Of a stretch of DNA of 44,794 nt, positions 1-8,338 are shown piece after piece. The notes beneath the pieces were generated by a model that saw only the letters and a list, made by a program, of their open reading frames with translations, made no database searches and was not told the origin of the DNA. The stretch is taken from assembly GCA_964505725.1 (NCBI GenBank), contig CAZDJK010000043.1, positions 1 through 44,794 of the forward strand, read 5' to 3'. The stretch's first letter is position 1. Each line of letters begins with the position of its first letter. The DNA comes from CAVRJC01 sp964505725 (GTDB lineage: Bacteria > Actinomycetota > Acidimicrobiia > IMCC26256 > DASPTH01). The translations under genes and the position numbers were made by a program.

Positions 1-583
1 CGGTGTCGAGCTCGTCGATCAAGCGCAAGGCGGCCACCAGGTTCGAGTGCCACGGATCGGGAAACTCGAGTGTCTCGAGCTGCGCACGGCCGGCCGCGCC
101 GAAGAGATCGGAGGCGAGCTTCGGGTAGCCGAACGCGATCAAGATCGAGTGCACCCGATTCTTCAACGCAGTACGACGCTTGACGAGATGCAACCGCCAG
201 CGGACTCGTTCCCGCTCCGCGCGCACGCCGGGACTGGGTAGCCAGATCGCGGGCACCAGATCACGGCGCGACAACTCAGCGAGCACCCACGCGTCGATGC
301 GGTCGGTCTTGCACGCCAACGGCGCCAATCCCTTGACCCGCGCCGCGTCGGCGATCTCGACCTCCCAGCCCAACTGCTCGAGCTGATCGTGCACGAACCG
401 CGCGCCGTTCATCGCCTCGATCACCCCGCGCACGGGCTCCCGGAACATCTCGACGCGCCGGACGAGACTGTGCAGTCCGTCCCGATCCGGTGGAGTCCAG
501 GTCTCCAACGCGGTGTCACCGGCGTCGTCGAGCACCCGAACATCCAATCGCTTGCGGCTCAGATCCAATCCAGCGTGCAACAT
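1..583 (-). CDS. IS110-family transposase, 5' part (runs off the left edge)
   Basis: The ATG at 581-583 reads leftward and stays open to the window edge (194 codons seen). The N-terminus begins MLHAGLDLSRKRLDV, with the first acidic residue of the DEDD (RuvC-like) site at D7. An acidic patch follows at VIEAMNGARF, then the diagnostic CKTDRIDAWVLAEL segment near residue 95. This is the DEDD_Tnp_IS110 domain. IS110 enzymes act with a bridge RNA encoded in the element's own non-coding end and do not need terminal inverted repeats. The C-terminal serine domain lies outside the window, so intactness cannot be judged. The 150 bp upstream of the start carries strong hairpins. Confidence 0.88.
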   Translation of the reverse strand, partial: MLHAGLDLSRKRLDVRVLDDAGDTALETWTPPDRDGLHSLVRRVEMFREPVRGVIEAMNGARFVHDQLEQLGWEVEIADAARVKGLAPLACKTDRIDAWVLAELSRRDLVPAIWLPSPGVRAERERVRWRLHLVKRRTALKNRVHSILIAFGYPKLASDLFGAAGRAQLETLEFPDPWHSNLVAALRLIDELDT

Positions 584-589
584 GGTCCA

Positions 590-713
590 GGGCCTCCTTG
601 GTGACTGGTTCCGACGAGAACCCACGTTCTCACCGGGGAGGCCCCTCTTCATGACCACTCGAGTGCGGCGCGACACCTGCCGCAGTCGCCGTCACCTCCC
701 CAAGGGCTTGGGG
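590..713. other. Hairpin-rich 5' flank of the IS110 transposase
   Basis: Three perfect inverted repeats fall in 124 bp between the transposase start and the next gene. GGGCCTCC at 590-597 pairs with GGAGGCCC at 637-644. Nested inside it, GAGAAC at 616-621 pairs with GTTCTC at 626-631. CCCCAAG at 698-704 pairs with CTTGGGG at 707-713. In the IS110 group the bridge RNA is transcribed from the non-coding end upstream of the recombinase, so this is where it should lie. The exact element boundary is not visible from one copy. Hairpin 698-713 could instead be a terminator. Confidence 0.4.
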
Positions 714-732
714 ACACCGGGTCACGGTCCGG

Positions 733-1593
733 ATGGGAGCACCGGGGTTGTGGCAGCTTGACACGGTGATCGTCGTGGTCGCGACCACCGAGGACGAGGT
801 GGCCGGCGTGCGGGCCCGCCTTGACGAGCATGGCGTGGGAGCGACGCACGTCGTGGCACCCAGCGATGCCCGGCGGTTGGTGCTGGCAACCGTAGATGAC
901 GAGTGGGAGGCTGCGCATCTGGCCTCGGCTCTCCGCGCCGAGGGTAAGTCGGCCGTGACTCGACCCGACAGTGGCCCCCGACTCGAGGCGTGGATGCACG
1001 ACACCCGCCCGATCACGTTCGGGGAGCGGCTCAGCGTGTGCTTTGTGTGGTCCGAGCACGAGCGTGGAGACCCGTCGAGGTTGATCGAGCTCGGCGCCGG
1101 GGGCTTCGGAAGTGGCCGGCATCCCTCGACGCAGTTGCTGGTTGAGCAGCTGTTGAACCGGATCAGGGGTGGCGAGCGAGTCCTCGACTTCGGGTGCGGC
1201 AGTGGCGTGCTCGGACTGTGCGCGCTGGGACTCGGGGCGTCGCGCGTGGTGGCGATCGACACGAAGGAAGACGCCATCGAGGCGACCCGACGCAATGCCG
1301 CGCTCAATGGCATGGACGGACAAGTCGAGGCGACGCTCGCTCCGCTCGGCGAGATCGAGGGCGCCTTCGACGCAGTCGTGGCGAATGTCGGCAGGGCGGC
1401 GCTCGTGGAGCTCGCACCAGAGCTCGTCCCGCGCGTGTCGCCGAGTGGATGGCTCGGTGCGAGCGGGTTCTCCCCCTCACAGTGTTCGCTTGTCGCCGGG
1501 TTCCTCCGTCCGCTCGTGGAGCTCGAGCGCCGGACGTCCGGTGAGTGGTCAGGCCTGGTTCTCACCCATCGAGAGCACTCAGGTCAGGCCTAG
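733..1593 (+). CDS. prmA: PrmA-like ribosomal protein L11 methyltransferase
   Basis: A 286-aa protein, near the usual 280-310 aa of PrmA. The PrmA pre-motif reads GFGSGRHPST (family form AFGTGTHPTT) near residue 123. It is followed by the SAM-binding motif I VLDFGCGSGVLG, an acidic motif II (VVAIDTKEDAI), and VANVGRAALVELAPELV where PrmA proteins usually have ANIL. PrmA trimethylates lysines of ribosomal protein L11 in the cytosol. The N-terminal substrate-binding half is weakly conserved, so another small-protein target is possible. The ATG at 733 is used; no clear ribosome-binding site precedes it, and the GTG at 766 is an alternative. It converges on the nucleotidyltransferase gene downstream. 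Confidence 0.72.
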   Translation: MGAPGLWQLDTVIVVVATTEDEVAGVRARLDEHGVGATHVVAPSDARRLVLATVDDEWEAAHLASALRAEGKSAVTRPDSGPRLEAWMHDTRPITFGERLSVCFVWSEHERGDPSRLIELGAGGFGSGRHPSTQLLVEQLLNRIRGGERVLDFGCGSGVLGLCALGLGASRVVAIDTKEDAIEATRRNAALNGMDGQVEATLAPLGEIEGAFDAVVANVGRAALVELAPELVPRVSPSGWLGASGFSPSQCSLVAGFLRPLVELERRTSGEWSGLVLTHREHSGQA

Positions 1594-1625
1594 CAGCCGC
1601 TCCGGATGAATGGTCGGCTCGACGA

Positions 1626-1656
1626 GCGTCTCGGGCGTACTCCGCGGACGAGACGC
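1626..1656. terminator. Bidirectional terminator-like hairpin
   Basis: GCGTCTCG at 1626-1633 pairs perfectly with CGAGACGC at 1649-1656 around a 15-nt loop. It lies exactly between the convergent prmA-like and nucleotidyltransferase genes. No T tract follows, as is common in GC-rich actinobacteria. Confidence 0.5.
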
Positions 1657-1659
1657 CGG

Positions 1660-2454
1660 TCAGTACAGCCACTCGGTCGCGTCGATTCCCAACGCTTCGT
1701 TCAGTCGGGTCGCGGCGATCGCGGCAAGACCACTGGGCCATACCAGGCCATGCCTGGGGTAGAGCGGGCGGGCTCGGCCAATGAGGAGCTCAGCGAGGCC
1801 GAGACCGAACGCAATCACGTCTTCGCGAGTCGCGCGGAGGGGTGGGAGGCCTGCGACCGCCAGACGTTGCTCGTCGGTGTACGTGCGGTTCCACACCTTG
1901 CCTGGAGGCCTCGCGTCGCTCTCGGCGAGGAACACGGTGGTCAGCAGGCCGAGGAGATGCGGCACACCGGTGAGGTGGCGCAAGTGCTCGTCGCGACCGA
2001 TGAGCGTGATGAACGGGCCCGAGAGGCCGCGCATCTGCTCCGCTACGGCGTACTCGAGCGCCTCGGAGACCGTCGCGTGCACCTGTCGTGAGAGCAGGCC
2101 CACTGTGTACCCCGCGACCTCGAACGGCGCACGAGCCTGACCGGCGTACACGGCGATGTCGAACGGCAACCCGTCGGCGGTGACCGTATTGATGATGAAC
2201 GGCGCGATCGGCGTGCGAGCGAAGAGCGTCGGCGTGATGGCCCCGACCCACGACGGCCAGTCGCTCAGGACAGCTTCGTACGAGTCGCGATCAGTGACGA
2301 CCTGAACATCGAGGTCGCTCCACCGGTCGGCGCTGCCGTCGGCGATCGAGCCCGCCACGGCAACGTCGAGCACCCTGGGGTCGGGGCCCAGGACGGCGAG
2401 CGTGCGGTCGAACAGCGCCCAATACCGGGGGTCCACGACCTCGAATCCGCCCAC
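1660..2454 (-). CDS. Nucleotidyltransferase-fold protein
   Basis: 264 aa. Residues about 34-53 carry the nucleotidyltransferase signature: AGSIADGS, then DRWSDLDVQVV (the G-S ... D-x-D pattern that binds two metals). A later acidic residue in PFDIAVY is a candidate third metal ligand. The rest resembles adenylyltransferase-type proteins of the aminoglycoside 6-adenylyltransferase superfamily, but the substrate cannot be told from sequence. The start is GTG at 2454, with AAGGAGG at 2459-2465 just upstream (spacing tight at 4 nt). An 18-bp perfect palindrome matching the Rex operator consensus overlaps the upstream edge of this ribosome-binding site, so expression may respond to NADH/NAD+. Confidence 0.7.
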   Translation of the reverse strand: MGGFEVVDPRYWALFDRTLAVLGPDPRVLDVAVAGSIADGSADRWSDLDVQVVTDRDSYEAVLSDWPSWVGAITPTLFARTPIAPFIINTVTADGLPFDIAVYAGQARAPFEVAGYTVGLLSRQVHATVSEALEYAVAEQMRGLSGPFITLIGRDEHLRHLTGVPHLLGLLTTVFLAESDARPPGKVWNRTYTDEQRLAVAGLPPLRATREDVIAFGLGLAELLIGRARPLYPRHGLVWPSGLAAIAATRLNEALGIDATEWLY

Positions 2455-2463
2455 CCACCCTCC

Positions 2464-2481
2464 TTGTGAAGTTCTTCACAA
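2464..2481. promoter_or_regulatory. Perfect Rex-type operator palindrome
   Basis: TTGTGAA-N4-TTCACAA; with the middle bases, the arms are TTGTGAAG and CTTCACAA separated by TT. This matches the consensus described for the redox repressor Rex in Gram-positive bacteria. It sits 10 bp before the nucleotidyltransferase start (minus strand) and overlaps its ribosome-binding site by two bases. No rex gene is visible in the window. Another palindrome-binding repressor is possible. Confidence 0.55.
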
Positions 2482-2536
2482 AGACTCTGCCTCGAAGTCC
2501 CGGATCACGTCAACCGCCTCACGAGTCGACCAGCCG

Positions 2537-2674
2537 GTGAGGCCGGTCGTCGCGCTCCAACTCGCCGCGACCTACCGGGTCACGGGGAGCCGTCTCGAGC
2601 TCCTGCGCGCCGACGGTGGGATCGCGGTGACACTGGAGCGGGCGACCAGCCGACGGTCACAGCGCGTACCGTGA
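2537..2674 (+). pseudogene. Possible META-domain protein remnant
   Basis: An open frame ending TGA at 2672-2674 encodes a segment (AATYRVTGSRLELL, then RADGGIAVTLER) resembling the C-terminal strand pair of META/HslJ domains, in which a YxVxGxxLxL stretch is followed by a D/N-G turn. No signal peptide, N-terminal half or plausible start lies upstream, because 2464-2481 is the operator palindrome. It is best read as the 3' end of a deleted gene. The match is short and from memory. Confidence 0.25.
2667..2672 (+). promoter_or_regulatory. -10 box (TACCGT) of a probable leaderless transcript
   Basis: TACCGT ends 8 nt before the ATG at 2681 and no Shine-Dalgarno sequence intervenes. This matches the TANNNT-plus-short-gap pattern seen before several other genes in the window. 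Confidence 0.45.
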
Positions 2675-2680
2675 CGAGCG

Positions 2681-3109
2681 ATGGCACTCTCGCCGGACGA
2701 GATCGCCTACCTCTCGTCGCACCACGCGGCCGCGATGATCACGGTGGCGGCCGACGGGGTCGCCAAGATCGCCCGTGTCGGCATCGCGCTCGTCGACGGC
2801 AGGCTCTGGAGCAGCGGCACGCAGAATCGCGTGCGGACACGCCGTCTGCGCCAGGACGCGCGCGCCACGCTGTTCGTCTTCGACGAGACCCCCCGGTGGC
2901 TCGCGCTGGAGACGACGGTGATCATCCTCGACGGGCCCGACGCACCGGCGCTCAACCTGCGGCTGTTCCGGGAGATGCAGGGCAAGCCGAGCGGACCGCT
3001 CAGCTGGTTCGGCGGCGAGCTCGACGAGGCCGCGTTCCTCGAGAAGATGGTCGCGGAGCAGCGACTGGTCTACGAGTTCGACGTCACGCGCAGCTACGGG
3101 GTGACCTGA
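2681..3109 (+). CDS. Small PPOX-fold (split-barrel FMN/F420) protein
   Basis: 142 aa. The layout is that of the pyridoxamine-phosphate-oxidase-like split barrel: an N-terminal helix (DEIAYLSSHHAAAMITV), a first beta hairpin (DGVAKIARVGIALVDGRLW), the conserved RVRTRRLRQDARATLFVF stretch in which the phosphate-binding R/K and small-residue pattern normally fall, and a C-terminal barrel strand near LVYEFDVTRSYGV. Members bind FMN, F420 or haem and reduce small molecules. The cofactor cannot be assigned. The start is ATG at 2681, 8 nt after a TACCGT box. Confidence 0.7.
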   Translation: MALSPDEIAYLSSHHAAAMITVAADGVAKIARVGIALVDGRLWSSGTQNRVRTRRLRQDARATLFVFDETPRWLALETTVIILDGPDAPALNLRLFREMQGKPSGPLSWFGGELDEAAFLEKMVAEQRLVYEFDVTRSYGVT

Positions 3110-3127
3110 GACTGCACCTGCGCGGCG

Positions 3128-3328
3128 TCAGAGCTCGGTGGCTTCGTCGACCTGCTCGAGGAACTTGCGGATCTCCGAGGCCTTGAAGCGCCGGTGCCCA
3201 CCGAGCGTGCGGATGGCCGAGATCTTCCCTGCGCGCGCCCAGCGCGTGACCGTCTTGGGGTTCACCCGGAACATGGCCGCGACCTCCGACGGTGTCAGAA
3301 GCTGTTCAGGCTCGGGGTTGGACTCCAT
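3128..3328 (-). CDS. bldC: BldC-type MerR-like DNA-binding protein
   Basis: 66 aa if the ATG at 3328 is used; Streptomyces BldC is about 68 aa. It is one winged-helix domain: LLTPSEVAAMFRVNPKTVTRWARAGK (recognition helix around residues 18-32) followed by the wing IRTLGGHRRF and a final helix. BldC binds as asymmetric oligomers to direct repeats and controls developmental genes in Streptomyces; in non-sporulating actinobacteria its role is less clear. It follows purM by 140 bp on the same strand. I recall bldC lying close to purF/purM in Streptomyces too, which supports the assignment. A longer start at 3451 would add an unconserved N-terminus. Confidence 0.85.
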   Translation of the reverse strand: MESNPEPEQLLTPSEVAAMFRVNPKTVTRWARAGKISAIRTLGGHRRFKASEIRKFLEQVDEATEL

Positions 3329-3352
3329 GATCGGCCTCGATTCTGGATCATC

Positions 3353-3373
3353 CCCCGCGGCCAGGTTGCGGGG
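3353..3373 (-). terminator. Hairpin between purM and bldC
   Basis: CCCCGC at 3353-3358 pairs with GCGGGG at 3368-3373, and the flanking ATC/GAT bases extend the stem with one bulge. It lies in the 140-bp gap on the transcribed strand. It could end the purine operon or sit in the bldC leader. No T tract follows. Confidence 0.35.
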
Positions 3374-3468
3374 ATCAGTCCCGTATGCGAAGAGTAGCAG
3401 TTTGTGCCCCGCCGTCCGTAAGGGCGGAGATCGCGGCTTTGCGGCGCACATCCACTCCCGAGACCCGC

Positions 3469-4527
3469 TCAGGCGCCGCCGATGGTGACGCGACCGCGCC
3501 CTTCGACGATCTCTCCGACCGCCCAGGCGCCGTGACCGGACGAGCGCAACGAATCCAGGGTAGCGGGCGCCTCCTCGCGATCGACAACCACCAGCATGCC
3601 GAGCCCGAGGTTGAACACGTGCTCCATCTCGCCGGGCGCGACGTCGCCCGCGACCTGGATCTCGCCGAAGATGCGTGGCTCAGGCCACTCGCCGCGACGT
3701 ACGAGCGCATCGCAGTGAGCGGGCAGCACGCGTGCGAGGTTGGACGGGATCCCCCCGCCCGTGACGTGTGCGAACGCGTGGACATCGACCTTGTCGCGCA
3801 GCTTGGCCATGGCCGGGGCGTAGATCCGGCTGGGACGGAGGAGCTCGGCGCCCAGCGAGTGACGCGCGCCTGCCCATGCAGGGTCCTCGAGCCGGCGCCC
3901 CGCGCGGTCGAGCAACGCGCGCCTCGCGAGCGTGTAGCCGTTGCAGCGCAGGCCCGGGCTCTCGATGCCGATCACCCGGTCGCCCGCGCGAACCCGCCCG
4001 GGAAGGATGCGCGACCGCTCGACGACGCCCACTGCGAACCCCACGAGGTCGAACTCGCCCGGCTCCATGAGATCCGCGTGCTCCGACATCTCACCGCCGA
4101 GGAGCGCGCACGCCGCCTCGCGGCAGCCGCGCGCCACACCGGCGACGATGTCGTCGACGATCTCGGGCACCACTTTGCCCATCGAGACGTAGTCGAGGAA
4201 GAAGAGGGGCTCCGCGCCCTGTACCGCGATGTCGTCGACCGACATCGCGACGAGGTCGATGCCGATGGTCGTGAAGTTCCCGGTGAGTCGCGCGATCCGC
4301 GACTTCGTGCCCACGCCGTCGGTGGACGAGACGAGCACCGGCTCCCGCAGGCGACGGCCGTCGAACGCGAAGAGGCCGCCGAACCCGCCGATGTCGCCCA
4401 CGACCTCGGGCCGGAACGTGGACCGGACGTGCTCCTTGATGCGTTCGACCGCTTCTTCACCGGCCGCCGTGTCCACGCCCGCCTCCGCGTACGTGAGCGG
4501 GCGCCGTTCCTCGTCCGGCGCGCTCAC
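3469..4527 (-). CDS. purM: Phosphoribosylformylglycinamidine cyclo-ligase (AIR synthetase)
   Basis: 352 aa. Converts FGAM plus ATP to AIR, the fifth step of purine synthesis. The N-terminus has the LTYAEAGVDTAAGEEAVERI signature. Then come GGFGGLF, the ATP-site segment STDGVGTKSRIA, DIAVQGAEPLFFLDY, LLGGEMSEH and the C-terminal HVTGGGIPSNLARVLP and FNLGLGMLVVV. Length and order are typical. The GTG start at 4527 is chosen because it overlaps the purF stop by 4 nt (GTGA) and gives the normal N-terminus. It is the last pur gene of the operon; bldC follows. Confidence 0.96.
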   Translation of the reverse strand: MSAPDEERRPLTYAEAGVDTAAGEEAVERIKEHVRSTFRPEVVGDIGGFGGLFAFDGRRLREPVLVSSTDGVGTKSRIARLTGNFTTIGIDLVAMSVDDIAVQGAEPLFFLDYVSMGKVVPEIVDDIVAGVARGCREAACALLGGEMSEHADLMEPGEFDLVGFAVGVVERSRILPGRVRAGDRVIGIESPGLRCNGYTLARRALLDRAGRRLEDPAWAGARHSLGAELLRPSRIYAPAMAKLRDKVDVHAFAHVTGGGIPSNLARVLPAHCDALVRRGEWPEPRIFGEIQVAGDVAPGEMEHVFNLGLGMLVVVDREEAPATLDSLRSSGHGAWAVGEIVEGRGRVTIGGA

Positions 4528-6020
4528 CAACCGCTGCTCTCGGGCTCGATCCAACCCACGAGCTCGCGGTCGCGCGCGTCGTCGTCGGTGAGCTCGAGCA
4601 CGTGCTTCGACGGGCCGCGCGTGATCGCGACCGGGTAGACGCCCGAGAGGCAGGCGGTGCAGAAGCCGTCGGGCGACGCACCGGTGGCCCGGGTGAGGCG
4701 ATCGAGCTCGAGGTAGGCGAGCGAGTCCACCTTCAGGAAATCGGCGATCTCGCCCACGGACAGGTCGGCTGCGAGCAGCTCCGAGCGCCGCCCGGTGTCG
4801 AGCCCGTAGTAGCAGGGGTGCTTGTACGGCGGGGACGAAACCCGGAAGTGCACCTCGGCCGCGCCGGCCTCGCGCAGCATGGCGACGAGCTGGCGGGTGG
4901 TGGTCCCGCGCACGATCGAGTCCTCGACCACGACGAGCCGCTTGCCGCGGATGTTCTCCGGGAGCGGGTTGAGCTTCACCCGGACGCCCAGGTCGCGCTG
5001 TTGCTGGCTCGGCTCGATGAAGGTGCGGCCCACGTAGCGGTTCTTCACCAGCCCGTCGCCGTAGGGGATGCCCGACGCGCGCGCGTAGCCCTGGGCGGCG
5101 GGGATCCCGGACTCGGGCACCGGCATCACCATGTCGGCGTCGACCGGCGACTGCCGGGCCAGCTCCTCGCCCATCCGCTGACGGGCGGCGTGCACGCTGC
5201 GGCCGTAGAGCATCGTGTCGGGGCGCGCGAAGTACACGAATTCGAACAGGCACAACTTCGGGTCGGGTTCGGCGAAGCGGTGCTCACGCAGGCCCGACGC
5301 GTCGATCACGATCATCTCACCGGGCTCGATCTCGCGGACGAAGTGGGCGCCGACGATGTCGAGCGCCGCGGTCTCGCTGGCGAGGACCCAGCCGCCCTCC
5401 ACGATCCCCAGCACCAGCGGCCAGATGCCGTGCGGGTCGCGCACGCCGATCAGGTGTGCGTCGTCCATCATGACGAACGAGAACCCGCCGCGAAGACGGG
5501 GCAGCACGTGCTCGAGCGCCACCTCGAGGTCGCGGCCGTCGGAACGGGGCTCGGCGCCGTACTCGGCGGCGATGAGCTCGGCCACCAGCGCCGAGTCGGT
5601 GGTCGAGTCGAGCTGGCGCTCCCCGGGGAGCATGCCCGGGAGCATCCCCAGCCCTTCCGCGAGCTCCTCGGTGTTGGTGAGGTTGCCGTTGTGGCCGAGC
5701 GCGAAGCCGGCGTCGCCGACCTCTCGGTACACCGGCTGCGCGTTGCGCCAGCTGCTCGAACCCGTGGTCGAGTAGCGCACGTGCCCGATCGCGAGGTGGC
5801 CGTCGAGCGGCGCCAGCTTCCGCTCGTCGAACACCTGGGCCACGAGGCCCATGTCCTTCACCACCGTGATCGTCTGGCCGTCGCTCACCGCGATGCCGGC
5901 CGACTCCTGGCCCCGGTGCTGGAGTGCGTAGAGGCCCAGGTAGGTGAGGTCGGCGACCGGATGGCCGGGGGCGTACACACCGAACACGCCGCACGCGTGC
6001 TTCATCGGGTCGGCGCTCAT
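4524..6020 (-). CDS. purF: Amidophosphoribosyltransferase
   Basis: 498 aa. Commits PRPP to purine synthesis by transferring the glutamine amide N to form phosphoribosylamine. The N-terminus MSADPMKHACGVFGVY has a 9-residue propeptide before the nucleophile Cys10. YALQHRGQESAGIAV, the GHNGNLTN site and the PRPP-binding VVVEDSIVRGTTT loop are present. Cysteines in KLCLFEFV, HPCYYG and GFCTACLSG match the four [4Fe-4S] ligands of the Bacillus subtilis-type enzyme, so this is the self-processing, oxygen-sensitive class. The ATG at 6020 overlaps the purL stop (ATGA). A start 19 codons upstream would bury the propeptide and is unlikely. Confidence 0.96.
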   Translation of the reverse strand: MSADPMKHACGVFGVYAPGHPVADLTYLGLYALQHRGQESAGIAVSDGQTITVVKDMGLVAQVFDERKLAPLDGHLAIGHVRYSTTGSSSWRNAQPVYREVGDAGFALGHNGNLTNTEELAEGLGMLPGMLPGERQLDSTTDSALVAELIAAEYGAEPRSDGRDLEVALEHVLPRLRGGFSFVMMDDAHLIGVRDPHGIWPLVLGIVEGGWVLASETAALDIVGAHFVREIEPGEMIVIDASGLREHRFAEPDPKLCLFEFVYFARPDTMLYGRSVHAARQRMGEELARQSPVDADMVMPVPESGIPAAQGYARASGIPYGDGLVKNRYVGRTFIEPSQQQRDLGVRVKLNPLPENIRGKRLVVVEDSIVRGTTTRQLVAMLREAGAAEVHFRVSSPPYKHPCYYGLDTGRRSELLAADLSVGEIADFLKVDSLAYLELDRLTRATGASPDGFCTACLSGVYPVAITRGPSKHVLELTDDDARDRELVGWIEPESSGW

Positions 6021-8338
6021 GCGTCGATTATCCCATGCGGGTCCCGGCTCAGGAGACCTGGGATGGCGTCGCGCCACGACGCCGCCGCGTCCGCCAACGC
6101 GACGTCGAACGCACCCGGCGCGCGGATCCGGTCGCCGCGCGCGTGCCCGAGCGGCGCGGCGGGGACGCCGGCCGCGCCCGCCCGCGCGAGCAGGTCATCG
6201 ACGCGAGAAGGCTCTGCTGCCACCACCACCCGGGAGGCCGACTCCGAGAACCAGGCGAGGGCCGGGACGTCGTCGAGCTCGACCGGCAGTTCGAGCTCGA
6301 CCCCGCACTCCCCCGCGATCGCCATCTCCGCGACCGTGACCACGAGCCCGCCCTGCGCGCAGTCGTGCACGCCTCGCACCGCGCGCTCCGCCACCAGCGT
6401 GCGCACCAGGCCGTGCAGCGCGTTGGCGACCGCGAGGTCGACCGCGGGGGCGCTCCCCTCTCGCAGGCCATGACGGTGCGCCCACTCGGAGCCGCCCAGC
6501 TCGGGCCGCGTGGACCCCAACAGGACGAGTGACTCACCCGGCTCGAGCCGGGCGCCGGGTGGGGTGGAGCGCAGCTCGTCGATCACGCCGACGACGGCGA
6601 CAACGGGAGTCGGGTCGATGTCGCGGCCGCGGGACTCGTTGTAGAAGCTGACGTTCCCGCCGATCACCGGGATCCCGAGGGCGCGGCACGCCTCGCTCAT
6701 CCCGTCGACGGCCTCCCCGAACTGCCACATCACCTCCGGGTGCTCGGGGTTCCCGAAGTTGAGGCAGTTCACAAGCGCACGGGGCTCGGCGCCGACGCAC
6801 GCGACGTTCCGCGCGGCTTCGACCACGGCGAGCGCCGCGCCCGCACGCGGGTCGAGCGCGCAGAAACGCGCGTTGCCGTCGGCAGTGAGCGCGAGGGCGC
6901 GATCGGTTCCCTTGAGCCGCAACACCGCCGCGTCGCCTCCGGGGCCGACCACGGTGTTGAGGAACAGCTGGTGGTCGTACTGGCGCCACACCCACGCGGT
7001 GTCGGCGACGCCCGGCGTGGCCAACAGGGCGAGCAGCTCGCCCGACAGGTCGGTGCCGGCGGGGAAGCGCGCGGCCAGCGTGGGCGCCGGGTCGCGCGCC
7101 GTGCGCGACGAGAGGTCGCCTGGCGCGCGCGCCGGTCGGTCGTACACCGGCCCGTCGCCGAGGCTCTCGACCGGCACGTCCGCGATCGGCGCGCGGTCGG
7201 AGGACGCGCGCGCGCGCCCATCACCCGCCGCCGGGTTGGCGCCCGGGACACCGACCGCGTCGAAGAGGCCGTCGTAGACGCGGAAGCGCGCCGAGTCGGT
7301 GACCCGCCCGATCACGGTCGCCCGGATCTCCCAACGCCGGCAGACGTCGAGCACCGCGGGCAGGTCGGCGGGGGTGACGATCGCCAGCATCCGCTCCTGG
7401 CTCTCCGACGTCATCACCTCGACCGGGTTCATGCCCGGCTGGCGCTTGGCGACACGCGCGATGTCGACGTCCATGCCCGCGCCGGTCTTCGCCGCCGTCT
7501 CCGACGCCGCGCACGAGATGCCGGCCGCCCCGAGATCCTGCACGCCCACCGCGAGGCCGGCGTCGAGGAGCTCGAGGCACGCCTCGATCAGGCGCTTCTC
7601 CTCGAACGGGTCACCCACCTGCACCGACGGACGCTTGGCGTCGGATCCCTCCTCGAAGCCGGCGGACGCGAGCACGCTCGCGCCGCCGATGCCGTCGCGA
7701 CCGGTGGCGGAGCCCAGCAGGACCGCGAGGTTGCCGGTTCCCTCCGCCTTCGCCAGCACGAGGCGCTCACTCGGCAGCAGCCCGAGGCAGAACACGTTCA
7801 CCAGCGGGTTGTCGCGGTAGCACTCGTCGAACGCGACTTCGCCGCCGACGTTCGGCACGCCGACCGCGTTGCCGTAGCCGCTGATCCCCGAGACCACGCC
7901 CTCGAACAGGTAGCGGGTGCGCGCGTCGTCGAGCGGGCCGAAGCGGAGTGGATCCATGAGCGCGATCGGGCGCGCGCCCATCGAGAACACGTCGCGGATG
8001 ATGCCGCCGACGCCCGTGGCTGCGCCCTGGTAGGGCTCGACCGCGGACGGATGGTTGTGGCTCTCGATGCGCACCGCGATCGCGAGCCCGTCGCCGACGT
8101 CGATCACGCCTGCACCCTCGCCCGGGCCGACGAGAACCCAGGGCGCCTCGGTGGGGAACCGCCGCAGGTAGCGCTTCGAAGACTTGTACGAGCAGTGCTC
8201 GGACCACATCACCGCGTACATCGCGAGCTCGAGCTCGTTCGGCTCCCGTTCGAGCAGTGCGACCACTGCATCGCGCTCCTCGTCGGTGAGGCCGAGTTGA
8301 CGGTGGAGCGGTTCGGGCGACGCGGGCTCCGGTGTCAC
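6017..8338 (-). CDS. purL: FGAM synthase, large subunit of the three-part enzyme
   Basis: 773 aa, the 'small PurL' length. It works with PurS and PurQ, both immediately upstream, to convert FGAR, glutamine and ATP to FGAM. It lacks the N-terminal PurS-like and C-terminal glutaminase domains of the 1300-aa proteobacterial form. Motifs include MWSEHCSYKSSK, the RIESHNHPS metal/ATP site, YQGAATGVGG, DLGAAGISCA and, in the second half, LVNCLNFGNPE and IGGNVSFYNES. The GTG at 8338 overlaps the purQ stop by 4 nt. Confidence 0.96.
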   Translation of the reverse strand: MTPEPASPEPLHRQLGLTDEERDAVVALLEREPNELELAMYAVMWSEHCSYKSSKRYLRRFPTEAPWVLVGPGEGAGVIDVGDGLAIAVRIESHNHPSAVEPYQGAATGVGGIIRDVFSMGARPIALMDPLRFGPLDDARTRYLFEGVVSGISGYGNAVGVPNVGGEVAFDECYRDNPLVNVFCLGLLPSERLVLAKAEGTGNLAVLLGSATGRDGIGGASVLASAGFEEGSDAKRPSVQVGDPFEEKRLIEACLELLDAGLAVGVQDLGAAGISCAASETAAKTGAGMDVDIARVAKRQPGMNPVEVMTSESQERMLAIVTPADLPAVLDVCRRWEIRATVIGRVTDSARFRVYDGLFDAVGVPGANPAAGDGRARASSDRAPIADVPVESLGDGPVYDRPARAPGDLSSRTARDPAPTLAARFPAGTDLSGELLALLATPGVADTAWVWRQYDHQLFLNTVVGPGGDAAVLRLKGTDRALALTADGNARFCALDPRAGAALAVVEAARNVACVGAEPRALVNCLNFGNPEHPEVMWQFGEAVDGMSEACRALGIPVIGGNVSFYNESRGRDIDPTPVVAVVGVIDELRSTPPGARLEPGESLVLLGSTRPELGGSEWAHRHGLREGSAPAVDLAVANALHGLVRTLVAERAVRGVHDCAQGGLVVTVAEMAIAGECGVELELPVELDDVPALAWFSESASRVVVAAEPSRVDDLLARAGAAGVPAAPLGHARGDRIRAPGAFDVALADAAASWRDAIPGLLSRDPHGIIDA

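Noticed and set aside
4602..6473. Long plus-strand frame of 623 codons
   Set aside because: It is opposite purF and purL, is rich in Arg, Ala, Glu and His as GC-rich shadow frames are, and shows no domain.
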